Assembly: GCA_023935145.1 (NCBI GenBank)
Contig: CM043700.1
Span: 39,412,620 to 39,476,619 of the forward strand
Direction of reading: 5' to 3'
From: Bretschneidera sinensis
Taxonomy: Eukaryota > Streptophyta > Magnoliopsida > Brassicales > Akaniaceae
DNA: 64,000 bases
The translations under genes were made by a program, and so were the position numbers. Positions 45,684 to 56,393 of this stretch are shown in pieces. Within the stretch, counting starts at the first letter, position 1. The number at the start of each line of letters is the position of its first letter. The notes beneath the pieces are model-generated. The model saw only the letters and a list, made by a program, of their open reading frames with translations. It was not told where the DNA came from and did no database searches.

Positions 45684-45722
<39 letters not shown>

Positions 45723-46146
45723 AGAAGATGAGTTAGAAACAAACAGGAATCCATTGCAAGCAAGCCTCATTGGATTGATCTTCTAAGACTACAGGGAGAA
45801 CTACCTTTGGTATGGGAACCAATCAATTGAATGTTAGAGGGGAGGGAGAAGAACTATCTGTTTCAATAAAATTTTAACACACACGTTAAACACCCTCCCC
45901 ATGTCTTTTTATTTCCCTATGCCTTAGGAACCATAACCCTAACAGTTACCTCACACGTGTGCATTGGGTCTTTGGCCCATTAACAAAGACCCATACCACA
46001 TTGGGCTTCTACATATAAGGTGGCCCATACTAAAAAACCTTGATACTTTGGAGACTCATAAAATTATGTCACTTAATTGGGTCCTTTATTAGATAACGGG
46101 TCTACATGTACAATGTTATAACATATCTAAACCCAAAATTCCAACA
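45606..46146 (-). repeat. 5' LTR of copia element C
   Basis: TGTTATATGAATCTT...AATTCCAACA, TG/CA ends, paired with 39394-39962. The (AT)n run at 45688-45720 is about 25 bases shorter than in the other LTR. Confidence 0.92.
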
Positions 46147-46151
46147 AGACA

Positions 46152-47513
46152 GGGAGCTGATCCACGAGTAACTTTAAGTACCACGTTGTGAGTTAGATTT
46201 ACATTAAGTAATCAAGATATATATGAAATATATAGTGATAATATTTGAATAAATTATTAACTTACAATTTGGTGGTAGATAAAAATCGGTTGATAGTTAT
46301 GATTGGAATAATTGATGTGTAGAGAATTCCTTTTATGAAAAATAATATTATTGGAATAATGAGTCGATTTAATAATAAAGGTGATAAGTGAAATTCTTGA
46401 CGAGCTAGGGATGATGATTTGATGTGATATATGAGTAGAAAAAATTAATGAAATTAATCAAATAGTAATTTGAGAAGATTCAGGATAACAAATTTGAATG
46501 TCTGAATACATGCATATTTTTATATTATTATACATAAGCATATTTCATATCATTGTTCATATGCATATACACGAAATAAAAGAACCGAGTGGGCAGTCGG
46601 TCTAAATGAAAACCGTGACAGTTGGTATATGCTGGAAATATATAAAAATCGTGACAGCCGGTATATGTTGGACATAAATGAAAACCGTGACAGCCGGTAT
46701 ATGCTGGAACTAAAAGAACCGGGAGGGCAGCCGATCTAAATAAAATAAAAGAACCAAGAAGGTAGTTAGTCTAAGATAAAACATGTTGACATGTGGGAAG
46801 ACGTTCCCAATAATAATAACATTTAAATTCATGTATTGCATTTGCTTTAAATATTGATTGTTATTACTTGAAATACTAAAGTGCTATTCATGATTGTAAA
46901 TTTATTGATAGATGAATGAGTCTCACAGAGAGACATTTATGCTAAGAAGAAATATGGAAATATGAAATGATAAGAATTATCTTGATGATTGATTATATGC
47001 TATGAACCTCATAATGAGATAATTATGAGATATAATTGATAGTCTCAAGATGATGATTAATTATATGAGAATAAGAGATTTATGAAGGATGGGGATTTGA
47101 TATGAGTAGTGATAATAGAATGTTATTATCAAAATATATGAGATATTGATGAATGAATATTGAAAGACTAATTATACAAATTGAATAATTCAAATAAGTT
47201 TAATTCACTGAGCTTGTGAAGCTCACCCCTCATTGTTAAATAGTTTCAGGTAGCAGGCAATACAAATAGTTTGGTGAGCTGGGATTTAGATAAAGTCATT
47301 ATTTGTAAGCCACGTGGGCCACATCCTCAGACTAATGGAAAAAATATTTGTAAATATTCATTCATATTACATTGTATATAATGTTTAACTCAAGATCTGA
47401 ATGATGTATCTCCCTTATTGAGGGTTGAGGATTGATGTAAAAATTTCAGTTGGTATTATTTTTATTGTTGCATACAGGTGTTGTGCTGGAATTTTCAAAA
47501 TATGACAGCACCA
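46152..47513 (+). repeat. 3' LTR of element B, part 2, end truncated
   Basis: Continues the LTR after the copia insertion (GGGAGCTGATCCACGAGTAAC) with the minisatellite at 46580-46775 and the GAGCTTGTGAAGCTC hairpin at about 47210. It breaks off at ATGACAGCACCATCTT, about 35 bases before the expected GTTACA end. The next sequence is SPH-unit DNA, joined at the shared word TCTTA, as in end-joining with microhomology. Confidence 0.82.
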
Positions 47514-48430
47514 TCTTAAGATATTTTTGAAAATGTATATATGTTGAACCCAAAACATTTATCGCATAATCATCATTTTCACACAAATTATTAACCCATT
47601 TAACAAAATTTCTTTACTTACCTTTGCTATAAGGATGTTGTTTTTAGAAATCTAAATAAAGATTCAACGGTAAGATTATAACTATTAAAGTAATACATAA
47701 GTTTGAATGACCCTACTTGATTATTGGGTTTATTGCATGGCAGATCCTTGAACTATATACCCATAACATTTAACTTTCTGAACTATTAATTTGACACAAG
47801 GGATCCTTGAACAATGAATTAGTATCAATCACCTCTTTAAATCCATTTTTCGGCAATAAACTTAACCAAGTGAGGAACTTAAAAGAGAATTTCACTATTT
47901 CAATGGTTTGCCTATATCCAATTTTTGGAGCAAACATTCAACATATAATAATAATCAAACGGAAGAATCCCCATTTGTTGTATTTTCGTTAAGTTTTTTG
48001 CCGAAAATATATATTTAAAAATTTGTTTGCTATAAACTGATTCATAGTTCAAGGACCTTGTGTGTCAAATTAATAGTTCAGAGAGTTAAATGTTATAAGT
48101 ACAAAGTTCAAGGATCTGTGCTGCAATAAATTCTCAATTATTTGACATTAAATTGTAAAGAAATAACTTTCGGATTTTTAGTCTTTTGTATACTCAAATA
48201 GTATATATGCCTCATATTGAGGAAATGTGTTATTTTCTAGAAGAAACAATATCGCAATGAAAAATAAATAAATTAAACATCTTTTAAATGATTCAAGAAA
48301 ATAAAAAAAAGCAAGAACATAATGTAAAGCAAGACGTAACATTTGAACTTGAGGGCCTTAATTGCCATACCTTTTATTAACACATAAGGATGATGAGTTA
48401 CATATTTCTCATTAATTTCCTAAAGGCAAG

Positions 48431-48475
<45 letters not shown>

Positions 48476-48489
48476 GATGCTTAAAGTCA
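47514..48489. other. SPH unit 4, left part with foldback element 4
   Basis: Resumes the host unit at TCTTAAGATATTTTTGAAAATG (compare 26684 and 29246). Foldback element 4 occupies 47726-48135 with arms of about 110 bases. An AT run (48436-48470) then leads to the SPH4 stop codon. No other gene. Confidence 0.7.
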
Positions 48490-48567
48490 TTATTGAGTCC
48501 AATTATAATGCTTATAAAAATTGTTACGAGTATTATCCCATTACAAAAAAAAAAAAAATGCAATTTA

Positions 48568-48830
48568 TTGACGGATGGCTATACTGATGGATTTAAACTC
48601 CGTCAGTGTATCCGATCTATATCGACGGAGTTAAACTCCGTAAGTATAACTTAGAGTTATACTAGCAGATTTAAACTTCCGTCACTATCGCTCATATATA
48701 CATGGATCTATACTTATGAATTTTTAATCCATCAGTGTATATATAAGCCATAGTGACAGAAGTGTAAATCTGTCACTATAAAGCATGTATATACTAATGG
48801 ATTTTTAATCCGTAAGTATAGATCTTGTAT
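48568..48830. repeat. Left subterminal repeat region of the CACTA element
   Basis: Words such as GACGGAGTTAAACTCCGTAAG, ACTCCGTCAGTGTAT, TCCGTCACTAT and TTTTTAATCCGTAAGTATA recur in both orientations at intervals of about 30-60 bases. Confidence 0.8.
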
Positions 48831-49204
48831 ATAATTTAATAATTAATAAGAATATAATTAAATATTTCAATAATAGTAAATATTTAAAGTCAATATATTT
48901 AATTAATTAGATAATATAATATAGTTATATTTTAATATTATTGTAATACATAAATAATATATAAATAATAATTATATTATTAACTAGTGTACGTAACATA
49001 ATAACAAATTAATATAAGATAATGAATTGAGATAATGTAACTAAATATTATGTACAAATAATATATAGTATATAAATTATACTCATATAATTAACAAATA
49101 TGCATAGTTAAAGAACATAATATTGTTATAATAGTACATATATATATATATATATCATATAAATAATACACGTAAATACATGAAAATACCATATATGAAC
49201 ATGT
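48831..49204. other. Very AT-rich filler within the CACTA element
   Basis: Composed of ATAATATAT-like sequence with a TATATATATA run near 49139-49154. No frame or repeat boundary can be recognised. Confidence 0.5.
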
Positions 49205-49362
49205 TAATTAGAGTTTTAGGGTTTATGGTTTTAAGGTTTAGGGTTTAAGGTTTTAAAGTTCAGAGTTTAGAATTTAGAGTTTTAGGGTTTAGGGTTTGGG
49301 GTTTAGGTTTTTAAGGTTTAGTGTTTAGAGTGTAGGGTAATTATGGTTTTAGTTAATTAGGG
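49205..49362. repeat. Degenerate telomere-like TTTAGGG array
   Basis: About 20 units resembling the plant telomere heptamer TTTAGGG, perfect in places (TTTTAGGGTTTAGGGTTTGGGG) but mostly diverged. It is an interstitial array, not a chromosome end, since element sequence continues on both sides. Confidence 0.75.
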
Positions 49363-49795
49363 TTTAATGTTTGATAGTTTTGCATAATTAAGAGTATGTA
49401 CGAAATAATGATTTTTCAATTTGTTTGTTAGTGATACTCTTTGTTCATTTGTTGATAAACTTAATTTTTGATTAAAATTCATAGAATTTTAAATTAATTT
49501 TATAATTTTAAATTATATTACATAATTATTTTTAAAAAAATTCGTTGCCAGAAGTCAAAACTACGTAGTTTTGATTTTTTTTATAATAAAACTCTTTCCC
49601 TTTCTCTTCATACTTCCCAAAATTTTTTGCCCGTCATTTGCTCCCCTAATTTTTCCCCAGAATGTCCCCTCCCACTCTCAACCTCTCAAGTCTCAGCCCC
49701 ATAACCCTAATCCTCTTTTTTAACCAAAAATTTCCTTGTCGCACAATCACCCGCTTTACCTTAGCCGCTCACCCTAAAAAAACATTCATCTCTCT

Positions 49796-49827
49796 CACTA
49801 CAAGAAAAAACGGCATCAACGACGGAT
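49796..49827 (+). mobile_element. Left terminus of a second, nested CACTA-type element
   Basis: CACTACAAGAAAAAACGGCATCAACGACGG is a characteristic CACTA terminal repeat and differs from the outer element's ends. The matching right terminus (CTTGTAGTG) was not found in the window, so only one end is supported. Confidence 0.55.
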
Positions 49828-50582
49828 TATTAATATAATTATAATTATTATAATCATTATCATTATAATATTATTATAATTATAAAAATAATATTATTAT
49901 AATAATAATATTATCTAATAAAAAACTAATATTTCATTTTTTTTGTTTTTTATTATAAATTTATCAAATAGCAACCACAAAAAATTATTTTTGGTTGTGG
50001 GCTTAATAAAAAAAATTTTCCTGAAAATTTCAGTTCCCAGTTGTTTTTTGCACCAAAAAATAGAATTGGCCAACAAAGGAAACGACCTCGTTTCATTAAG
50101 GAAGCAAAACAAATCCTACAAACTTGACTTCTTCATTGTTTAGCATTGTATTTTCATATTTGTTTATACAATTATGATGTTTTTTTAGTATAAATGTTCT
50201 GTTCAATTATTTGAGTAAAATCTTATGATTGATTGCGTTTAAATTATTCTGTTGGATATTCCGTGTGTTTCATCTGATGGATACATCGAATCATTTTTTA
50301 TTAAATTGGATATCCTTTGTAATTTGTTAAAAGCGGATACATTGGATTGTTTTGGTTTAATTGGGATATTTGTTGTGATTTGTTTAAAGTTGGATTCATG
50401 GAATGTTTTGATAGATTATTTTTATATAGAATATGAAGATATATGTTTTACTTTGGTGGGGTGGATTCAGAAACTTTAGTGTTTTTATCATTAGTCTTTA
50501 AATCAATTTAGTTTAGTTTATATTTGTTTTGCAAAAGACAATTCAAAACTTGGATCTAGGTTAAAATAGGCTTAGTTTAGAT
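49828..50582. other. AT-rich DNA, nothing assigned
   Basis: An ATTATAATT-rich run (49830-49920) and then unremarkable AT-rich sequence. It includes a self-complementary pair AAAATTATTTTTGGTTGTGG / CAACCACAAAAAATTATT overlapping near 49970-50000. Short frames (50252-50479 and others) show no family resemblance. Confidence 0.4.
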
Positions 50583-50690
50583 AAAAATATTTTCACAACA
50601 CAATTCCCTGTGGATTCGACCTCGCACTTGCACAACACTATATTGCAAACGACTCGTGCGCTTGCGAATTTAAAATTCACAACAGCAGTA
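50583..50690. repeat. LTR-end-like segment
   Basis: AATTCCCTGTGGATTCGACC and GACTCGTGCGCTTGCGAATT are phrases I know from the 3' end of LTRs of large Ty3 elements in plants. The start of the LTR and a primer site are not seen, so it is a fragment call only. Confidence 0.4.
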
Positions 50691-50859
50691 AATAATGGCG
50701 GCTGTCATTAAATGGCGGTGCATTCGGCATAGTAAAGGGCATGTTTTAATGATATTGGACACCTCAGGGTATGGAAATGGTGCCTGGGTGATAGCAAAGG
50801 GCGCGTCCTCTCGTTTGACAAGCTGAGTTAATGCTCCTCGTTTTTGTTGTCACAACCTC

Positions 50860-50867
50860 TATATAAG
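50860..50867 (+). promoter_or_regulatory. TATA box upstream of the Transposase_28-like gene
   Basis: TATATAAG stands 137 bases upstream of the ATG at 50997, preceded by GTCACAACC and followed by a leader with GAGAGATCTTTAGAGC. Confidence 0.6.
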
Positions 50868-50996
50868 AGGGTCTGTCTTTACTTGAATTCTCACTTGCAT
50901 TTTGAGAGATCTTTAGAGCATAAACCTAGTGAGAAACAGTTTGAGAGCTCTCGGTTTTCTTAAGAATCACTCCAAAAGATTATCTTGGTGAGTAGC

Positions 50997-52158
50997 ATGT
51001 CTAAGGATAGTGAAGTTAGTAGGGATCTGTCGAGTGAGTTAGAGGAAGCAATAGGCGTTTCCTCCAGCAATGAAGTCTCTTCCCCAGAGGTAGCCCCTCG
51101 AGATGGGGCTCTCGCTCTTGTTCCTTACAGAAGAGATGGAGAGGAGGTCGAGGATGGAGAATCATCTGGAGAGGAGGATATACGGGCGTCGATGATCATA
51201 AGAGATGATTCCATATATACCGAGAGGGTGGAGTGGATGTTTGAAGCGAACTCCATCTCAAGTGTGGTGAGGGAGCCTGAACTCGTGGGGATAAGGGTTA
51301 GGTATAGAATCCCCATGGAGTACTACCTGAGGGTACCAGAGGGAGGAGAGAGAGCTTGCGATGCCCTTCCGAGCCAAGTGCCTTACAAGCTGTGCATTTA
51401 CGAACAGCAGATGAAGGTCGGGCTTATGTTCCCTCTCCACTAGTTCTTCTGCTTGGTGCTTAGATACTTTGGTATCACGCTGAGTCAGCTGGTGCCCAAT
51501 TCGATCCGACTGATCCTGGCATTCATTGTCGTGTGCCAGGAGGTGGGAGGGATAATGAACATTAACGTGTTTAAAGCCCACTTCCAGCTAGCCCGTCTCG
51601 ATCATTCGGGGTGGATTATCATAAGCTTGAGGAGGTGGAAGAGGATTTTAAAGAATAAGCCTTCTTCCATAAAGAGGTGGAAAAGGGGTTTTCTTCTTTA
51701 TAAAGAGTGCTGAAAGCTTTAACATCCCTCTCATTTGGAGCTTGGAGCGTGTCGACAAGTGCAAGAGGTTGCACCTCCTGCACCGAGAGCAAGAGATGTT
51801 GAAAGCCATGTTGGGCGGGCCCTTGGATATAAAGATACTTGGAGACAAAAAATAGCTCCACCGGCGTGGCCTCTGCCCTCCCAGCCTTCCATTGAACCTC
51901 GAGTACGGTAGCCCTTGGTTTTTTTTTTAGCTTACAATAATTTTAATTTTTTATTCTAAGTCATTAACGCTCGTTCTTTGTGCAGAGATGGAGATAGCTG
52001 CCTTGGAGAGGGAGAGGGCAAAACGCATGGCCCGGGAGAAGAAGAAAGCCTGGGCCTCAACCCCGGTGCCCATTATAACGGAGAGCCCTTTAAGGCCTCC
52101 TATTCCTGAGGAGAGGGCAGATCCTGCCACATCCACTCTTCCCTTGGGACCTTCTTAA
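50997..52158 (+). pseudogene. Transposase_28-like (putative gypsy-type transposon) protein, two exons
   Basis: ATG 50997 (MSKDSEVSRDLSSELEEAIG) is chosen over upstream alternatives because it is the first ATG after the TATA box. An acidic N-terminus leads to the family core: YLRVPEGGERACDALP, YEQQMKVGLMFPLH, then after a TAG (51441-51443) in the same frame LVLRYFGITLSQLVPNS and CQEVGG. A frameshift near 51700 continues with NIPLIWSLERVDKC and ends before a probable intron, 51908-51985 (GT...AG). Exon 2 (51986-52158) encodes a basic coiled-coil segment (LERERAKRMAREKKKAW). Such proteins lie in plant retroelements; the biochemical role is unknown to me. Confidence 0.65.
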
Positions 52159-52847
52159 TCCAAGAAGGGGTCTGGGGTAGCTGTCACCTTTAGCCACGAT
52201 GGCCACTGAGGGTGGATGATTTTGTGTTCGCATATCCTTTTCCACCTAGTTTGTGAAACCTATACATGGCCATTCTCATCGAAATCTAGCCCTCTTAGTC
52301 ATTCTCTTCTATCTCTCCAACTTTCAAACCCATTTTTCAAACGTACCCATTCTCAAACCCTTTTCTATAAGTGGGTTCTCTTCTCTTATCCTTTCTATTT
52401 TTGCTCCCTTTTTGGGGTAAAGCTCACCTTTTTTCTCCATCTTCTAGTAGCACTAGTGGTGGCTCTAACTCTCTTCACGACTGGGTTTCAATTTTCAGGG
52501 GAATCTATCTTTTTCTCTTTTCTTTTCGACAGCACTAGTGGCAGCTCTAACTCTCTCCACGGATGGGCTTCAATTTTTAAAGGTTTTGATGCCAAAAATG
52601 TGTTTTGCTGAGCTAAAGGATGGGCCTCGGATGTATCTGCACAGGGAAGGGAAAACGAGCTTGGGGTTGCTTGAGAGGGTGCCTCGAGGGATGCTTCGAA
52701 GCTTTAGTTAGAGCGAGATAACGTGTAAGTAGGGGATGAGCGTTCCCTTTTTAGCTCAACAAAAGTTGGATTGTTTGGAATGCGTACCTGGGTGGGTCTC
52801 TTTATAGGGCATTAGAGGTGGCATATCGCCCAGAGCGGTGATGATGT
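52159..52847. other. Region after the Transposase_28-like gene
   Basis: Contains an approximate direct repeat of CTCTAACTCTCTTCACGACTGGG and CTCTAACTCTCTCCACGGATGGG (about 52461 and 52544). The frame 52216-52611 is compositionally biased and has no recognised domain. It probably belongs to the same degraded element. Confidence 0.4.
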
Positions 52848-53203
52848 GACGCCCCAATTGGGTTGGGTAATGATGCCTAGGAAGCCCAGCTAGGTAGCTA
52901 GGGGCCGTTCACTCAGGCTTCGCCTTGCTGGCTTGATCAGGGGCCGTCCATGCCTATAAAGTAGTGGGAGACCTGATGCCCCAACTTGGTTGGCAATGAT
53001 ACCTAGGTGGCCAGGGGCCGTTCACTCGGGTTTCACCTTGTTGGCTTGATCAGGGGCCGTCCATGCTTCTGGTGCGGTGGGAGACCTGACGCCCCAACTT
53101 GGATGTAAATAATGCCTAAGAAGCCTAGCTAGGTGGCCAGGGGCCGTTCACTCTGGCTTTTCCTTACTGGCTTGATCATGGGCCGTCAATGCCTCTGGGA
53201 CAG
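52848..53203. repeat. Tandem array of about 113-127 base units
   Basis: Three units begin at 52848, 52975 and 53088, each opening GA(C/T)GCCCCAA(C/T)T and containing AGGGGCCGTTCACTC and GCTTGATCAGGGGCCGTCCATGC. The third unit is interrupted by the TRIM composite at 53204 and completed at 54229-54243, and a fourth starts at 54244 (GACACCCCAACTTGG). Confidence 0.85.
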
Positions 53204-54228
53204 TGTAAGGGCCCGGTCCAGAACAGTTACAATATTGTCCGCTTTGGGCCGAAGCCCCCACGGCTTTGTTCCTGGCGAAGCCCACTGGCTCCCCAAAATG
53301 CGTTGTAACCATTAAGGACTGGAACACCTTATATCTAGCACTTCCTCTTTCCCTCTAGTCGATGTGGGATAAACTCGCAGCACACATACCCGCCAAGTCA
53401 CAACCCACCTTTGGGGCTCCCAGCGTCTCAACATGGTACCTCCCCCTCTGGGGCACAGCGTCCTCGCTATGCGGCCATAGCTCGCCAATGGTGTCGAGGT
53501 TCCGGCTCTAATACCATCTGTAAGGGCCCGGTCCAAAACAGTTACAATATTGTCCGCTTTGGGCCGAAGCCCGCATGGCTTTGTTCCTGGCGAAGCCCAC
53601 TGGCTCCCCAAAATGCGTTGTAACCATTAAGGACTGGAACACCTTATATCTAGCACTTTCTCTTTCTCTCTATTCGATGTGGGATAAACTCGCAGCACAT
53701 ATGCCGGCCAAGTCACAATCCACCTTTGGGGCCCCCAGCGTCTCAACATGGTACAATCATTGTACAATGAGGGGAAGTGCTAGATATAAGGTGTTCCAGT
53801 CCTTAATGGTTACAACGCGTTTTGGGGAGCCAGTGGGCTTCGCCAGGAATAAAGCCGTGCGGGCTTTGGCCCAAAGCAGACCATATTGTAACTGTTCTGG
53901 ACCGGGCCCTTACAGATGGTATCAGAGCCGGACCCTCGACACCGTTGGCAGGCTATGGCTGCACAGCGGGGACGTTGTGTCCCAGAGGGGGAGATACCAT
54001 GTTGAGACGTTGGGGGCCCCAAGGTGGGTTGTGACTTAGCGGGCATGTGTGCTGCGAGTTTATCCCACATCAGCTAGAGGGAAAGAGGAAGTGCTAGATA
54101 TAAGGTGTTCCAGTCCTTAATGGTTACAACGCGTTTTGGGGAGCCAGTGGGCTTCGCCAGGAACAAAGCCGTGCGGGCTTCGGCCCAAAGCGGACAATAT
54201 TGTAACTGTTCTGGACCGGGCCCTTACA
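53204..54228. mobile_element. Inverted TRIM composite (two miniature LTR elements head to head)
   Basis: Minus-oriented copy: LTR 53204-53396, internal 53397-53518 with primer site, LTR 53519-53701, then part of a further internal region to about 53753. Plus-oriented copy: truncated LTR about 53770-53914, primer site TGGTATCAGAGCC at 53917-53929, internal to 54045, LTR 54046-54228. LTRs are about 185-193 bases with TGTGTGCTGCG...CCCTTACA ends, internal DNA only about 130 bases and non-coding, as in TRIMs. Outer flanks GACAG (53199-53203) and GGCAG (54229-54233) look like one target duplication. Frames on both strands here translate the LTR and are not genes. Confidence 0.85.
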
Positions 54229-54279
54229 GGCAGTGGGCGACCTGACACCCCAACTTGGTTTGGGCCTGGATCCCCTGTA

Positions 54280-55139
54280 TCTCGACCCATTGGCTTACCT
54301 TTGCCATGGCCTATGTGTCGTCTCCTTATTGGCTAGGTATTTTTAGCCATATCAAAAGGAATCTATCTCACCAGTCACCGTCAGCTTCAATACTCTTTGT
54401 GGTAATTACATTATGCTATCTTTCGTTGGTTTGTGGGATGTGCATCGTTCTAGTTACATATACATGAATCTTTTTATCAGAACAAGTGGCCCTGACACAT
54501 TTTTCACTGATAATCTAATCTGGTTTCAAGAGGATATTTTATACTTATCCTTATAAACCACCAACAAAAAAGGGCTTGAAATATTTTATTTTCAGTTTTA
54601 TGTTATTGGGAAAGCTATATATAGTCTTCGTGGACTTTACAATTTTAGAGCTGGATATATATTGATCTATATTTTTGCAATTTCCTTCAATTTCAGGGTG
54701 TGTTATTAATATACTTTTACTTAATTAAAAATTAGTTACTTTTTTGTTTGGGGCTGTACGTATTTCAAACAAAATAATTGAATTTAACAAACTCTATTTG
54801 CTTTTTAATTACATTTGGATATTTTCCTATTTCAATTTCTAGTTTCAATACTTTGATAGTTTTTTATAAGTAAATACTTCAATTATTTTTTTTTATTTTT
54901 TTTACTGCTTTGTAATGTTAAGTTATTGCTTGATCTATATAAGATAAATACTATTAAAGATTAGTGGGAGATATTAAACAGGTTATTGATTCATGTCTTA
55001 ATTCGACTTGGCGTTATAGGTTGGTAAAAAGCTATCAAAACTAATTTAAGACTCAAGTGGCCATACATCTAGAACTGAACAAGGCAAGTGGCAATCTGAA
55101 CTCTCTCAAGTGGCTATTGAGCTGATTTTGCAGGTTGTA
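54280..55139. other. Unassigned DNA between TRIM and copia fragment
   Basis: No recognised element ends or genes. Sequence becomes AT-rich after 54570 with poly-T runs near 54885-54905. The last about 180 bases may be decayed copia pol but cannot be read convincingly. Confidence 0.4.
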
Positions 55140-55615
55140 AGTTAAATAGAAAAATTACTAGTAGAACATGCCAATTTCTAGATGCTATGTTAACCTCTTG
55201 GTTTTCAAAGAAACAAAATTGAGTTGCACTATCAACCATTGAAGCGGAATCTGTAGTCACTGGTAGTTGTTGTGCACAAGTTTTATGGATGAAACAACAA
55301 CTAGAAGATTATGGTATGTGTTTTCAAAATATTCCAATTCATTGTGACAATATTAGTGCTATCAACTTGACAAAAAACTCAATTCAATATTCTAGAACCA
55401 AACATATTGAGATAAGACATCACTTTATAAAAGATCATGCTCAAAAGGGTGATATTAAACTAGAATTCATTCCTTCCGAAGATCAAATTGCTGACATTCT
55501 TACAAAACCTTTGAATAAAGATAGTTTTTGCAAAATTATGCTGCTAATGGGATTGATATTTTTTAATATGTGGGTGTTTGATTGGATTTACATTCATCAT
55601 TTGCATTTGTACCAT
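55140..55615 (+). pseudogene. SIRE/Maximus-like copia RNase H fragment
   Basis: Read across one stop: TSRTCQFLDAMLTSWFSKKQN, then ALSTIEAES, GSCCAQVLWMKQQLED, HCDNISAINLTKNS, RTKHIEIRHHFIKDHAQKGD and the C-terminal QIADILTKPLNKD. This is the RNase H domain closing copia pol; the wording is closest to the SIRE/Maximus lineage. 55289-55618 is open. The rest of pol and the LTRs are not seen, so it is an isolated 3' fragment. Confidence 0.8.
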
Positions 55616-55729
55616 TGAGTGAATGAAGATTAATCCCCAATTTAATATTTCTATCACTCAAAAATGGTATAGAACAAATTAAACTTGCAATTCTTCAAAC
55701 TGGAGTTCAGACTTTTCTTTGAAAATCCT

Positions 55730-55990
55730 GATCTGGTCGACTGAATACAATCATTCAGTCTACTGACACACTTTTGCCTTTACAACTGAACTATCTGCCA
55801 CTTTTTAAGTCGACTGAAGATGTTCATCTTGTCGACTGAATAACATCACTCAGTCGACTGAATTAACTTCTTCAGTCAACTACATCACAAGCCATTTTGA
55901 AACCCCTCTCTGCCATTATTTCAATCAATTGAAAATACTTGTCTAGTCGACTGAAAACACGATTTTTAAGATTTTAAACTCTTTGTTAGT
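55730..55990. repeat. Cluster of GTCGACTGAA motifs
   Basis: At least six copies of a (C/A)(A/T)GTCGACTGAA(T/G/A) word, with a few one-base variants, lie within 260 bases. CAGTCGACTG is a perfect 10-base palindrome. Two more copies stand at about 57447 and 57491, so the motif brackets the transposon-protein frame between them. Confidence 0.8.
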
Positions 55991-56393
55991 TTTTAACACT
56001 CCATTAAAACCCTTTCTAAGATTCTCTCTAAAAACTCTCACACACTCAAAACACTTCAAAGCTCAAAATCTCTACTAATTGTTTCCACCAAATCCCTTTT
56101 TATTGCTAAAATCATTACCCATTCCTTAAAATCCCTTGTTTCTCTCTAAAATCTTCACATTTTGAATTTCATTTTTTGAAATCCCTAAAAAACGCAAAAA
56201 CATCTATCTCTCTCTCTCTCTCTCCTTTACCAGATTTTGACAAAATCAATGTTCCCACTTCATTATCTCATTACGATAAAGTACTAAGACTCAAATACCC
56301 ACTCTTTTACCCTCGATTCGAGTCCTAAAATTCCCTCACTTCTCAAAACTCGTATCTCTTGGTTTTTTATTTTTTCAATTTTCTCTCTCGTCT

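Larger units (their letters stand above)
39394..46146 (-). mobile_element. Ty1/copia element C inserted in the 3' LTR of element B
   Basis: Complete structure on the minus strand: 5' LTR 45606-46146, initiator tRNA-Met primer site 45592-45603, leader, gag with CCHC knuckle, protease, integrase, reverse transcriptase, RNase H, polypurine tract, 3' LTR 39394-39962. The flanking target duplicates are AGGCA (39389-39393) and AGACA (46147-46151), with one mismatch. LTRs are 569 and 541 bases and differ mostly in (AT)n length. Pol is one long region broken by a handful of stops and two frameshifts, so it is recently dead compared with other elements here. Confidence 0.93.
31690..47513 (+). mobile_element. 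Element B: non-autonomous chromodomain Ty3 element with two nested elements
   Basis: Order: 5' LTR 31690-36381 (about 2.1 kb once the nested solo LTR is removed), primer site, gag, integrase/chromodomain, polypurine tract, 3' LTR from 38596 interrupted by a copia element and truncated near 47513. Internal DNA is only about 2.2 kb, with no protease, reverse transcriptase or RNase H. It has the same gag-to-integrase junction as element A but is better preserved. The left flank is ATAAG (31685-31689); the matching right flank was lost in the truncation. Confidence 0.85.

Noticed and set aside
49205..49362. True telomere
   Set aside because: Array is short, degenerate and flanked on both sides by transposon sequence.
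52216..52611. 131-residue plus-strand frame rich in Phe, Ser and Leu
   Set aside because: Compositional bias of a CT-rich strand; no domain, no intron or start support.
53204..53396. Possible Cassandra-type TRIM carrying a 5S rRNA sequence
   Set aside because: No 5S internal promoter or 5S-like sequence could be read in the LTR.
53133..54336. Eight overlapping frames on both strands around the TRIM composite
   Set aside because: All read the same LTR and internal sequence in opposite orientations, with identical peptides on both strands; TRIMs are non-coding.
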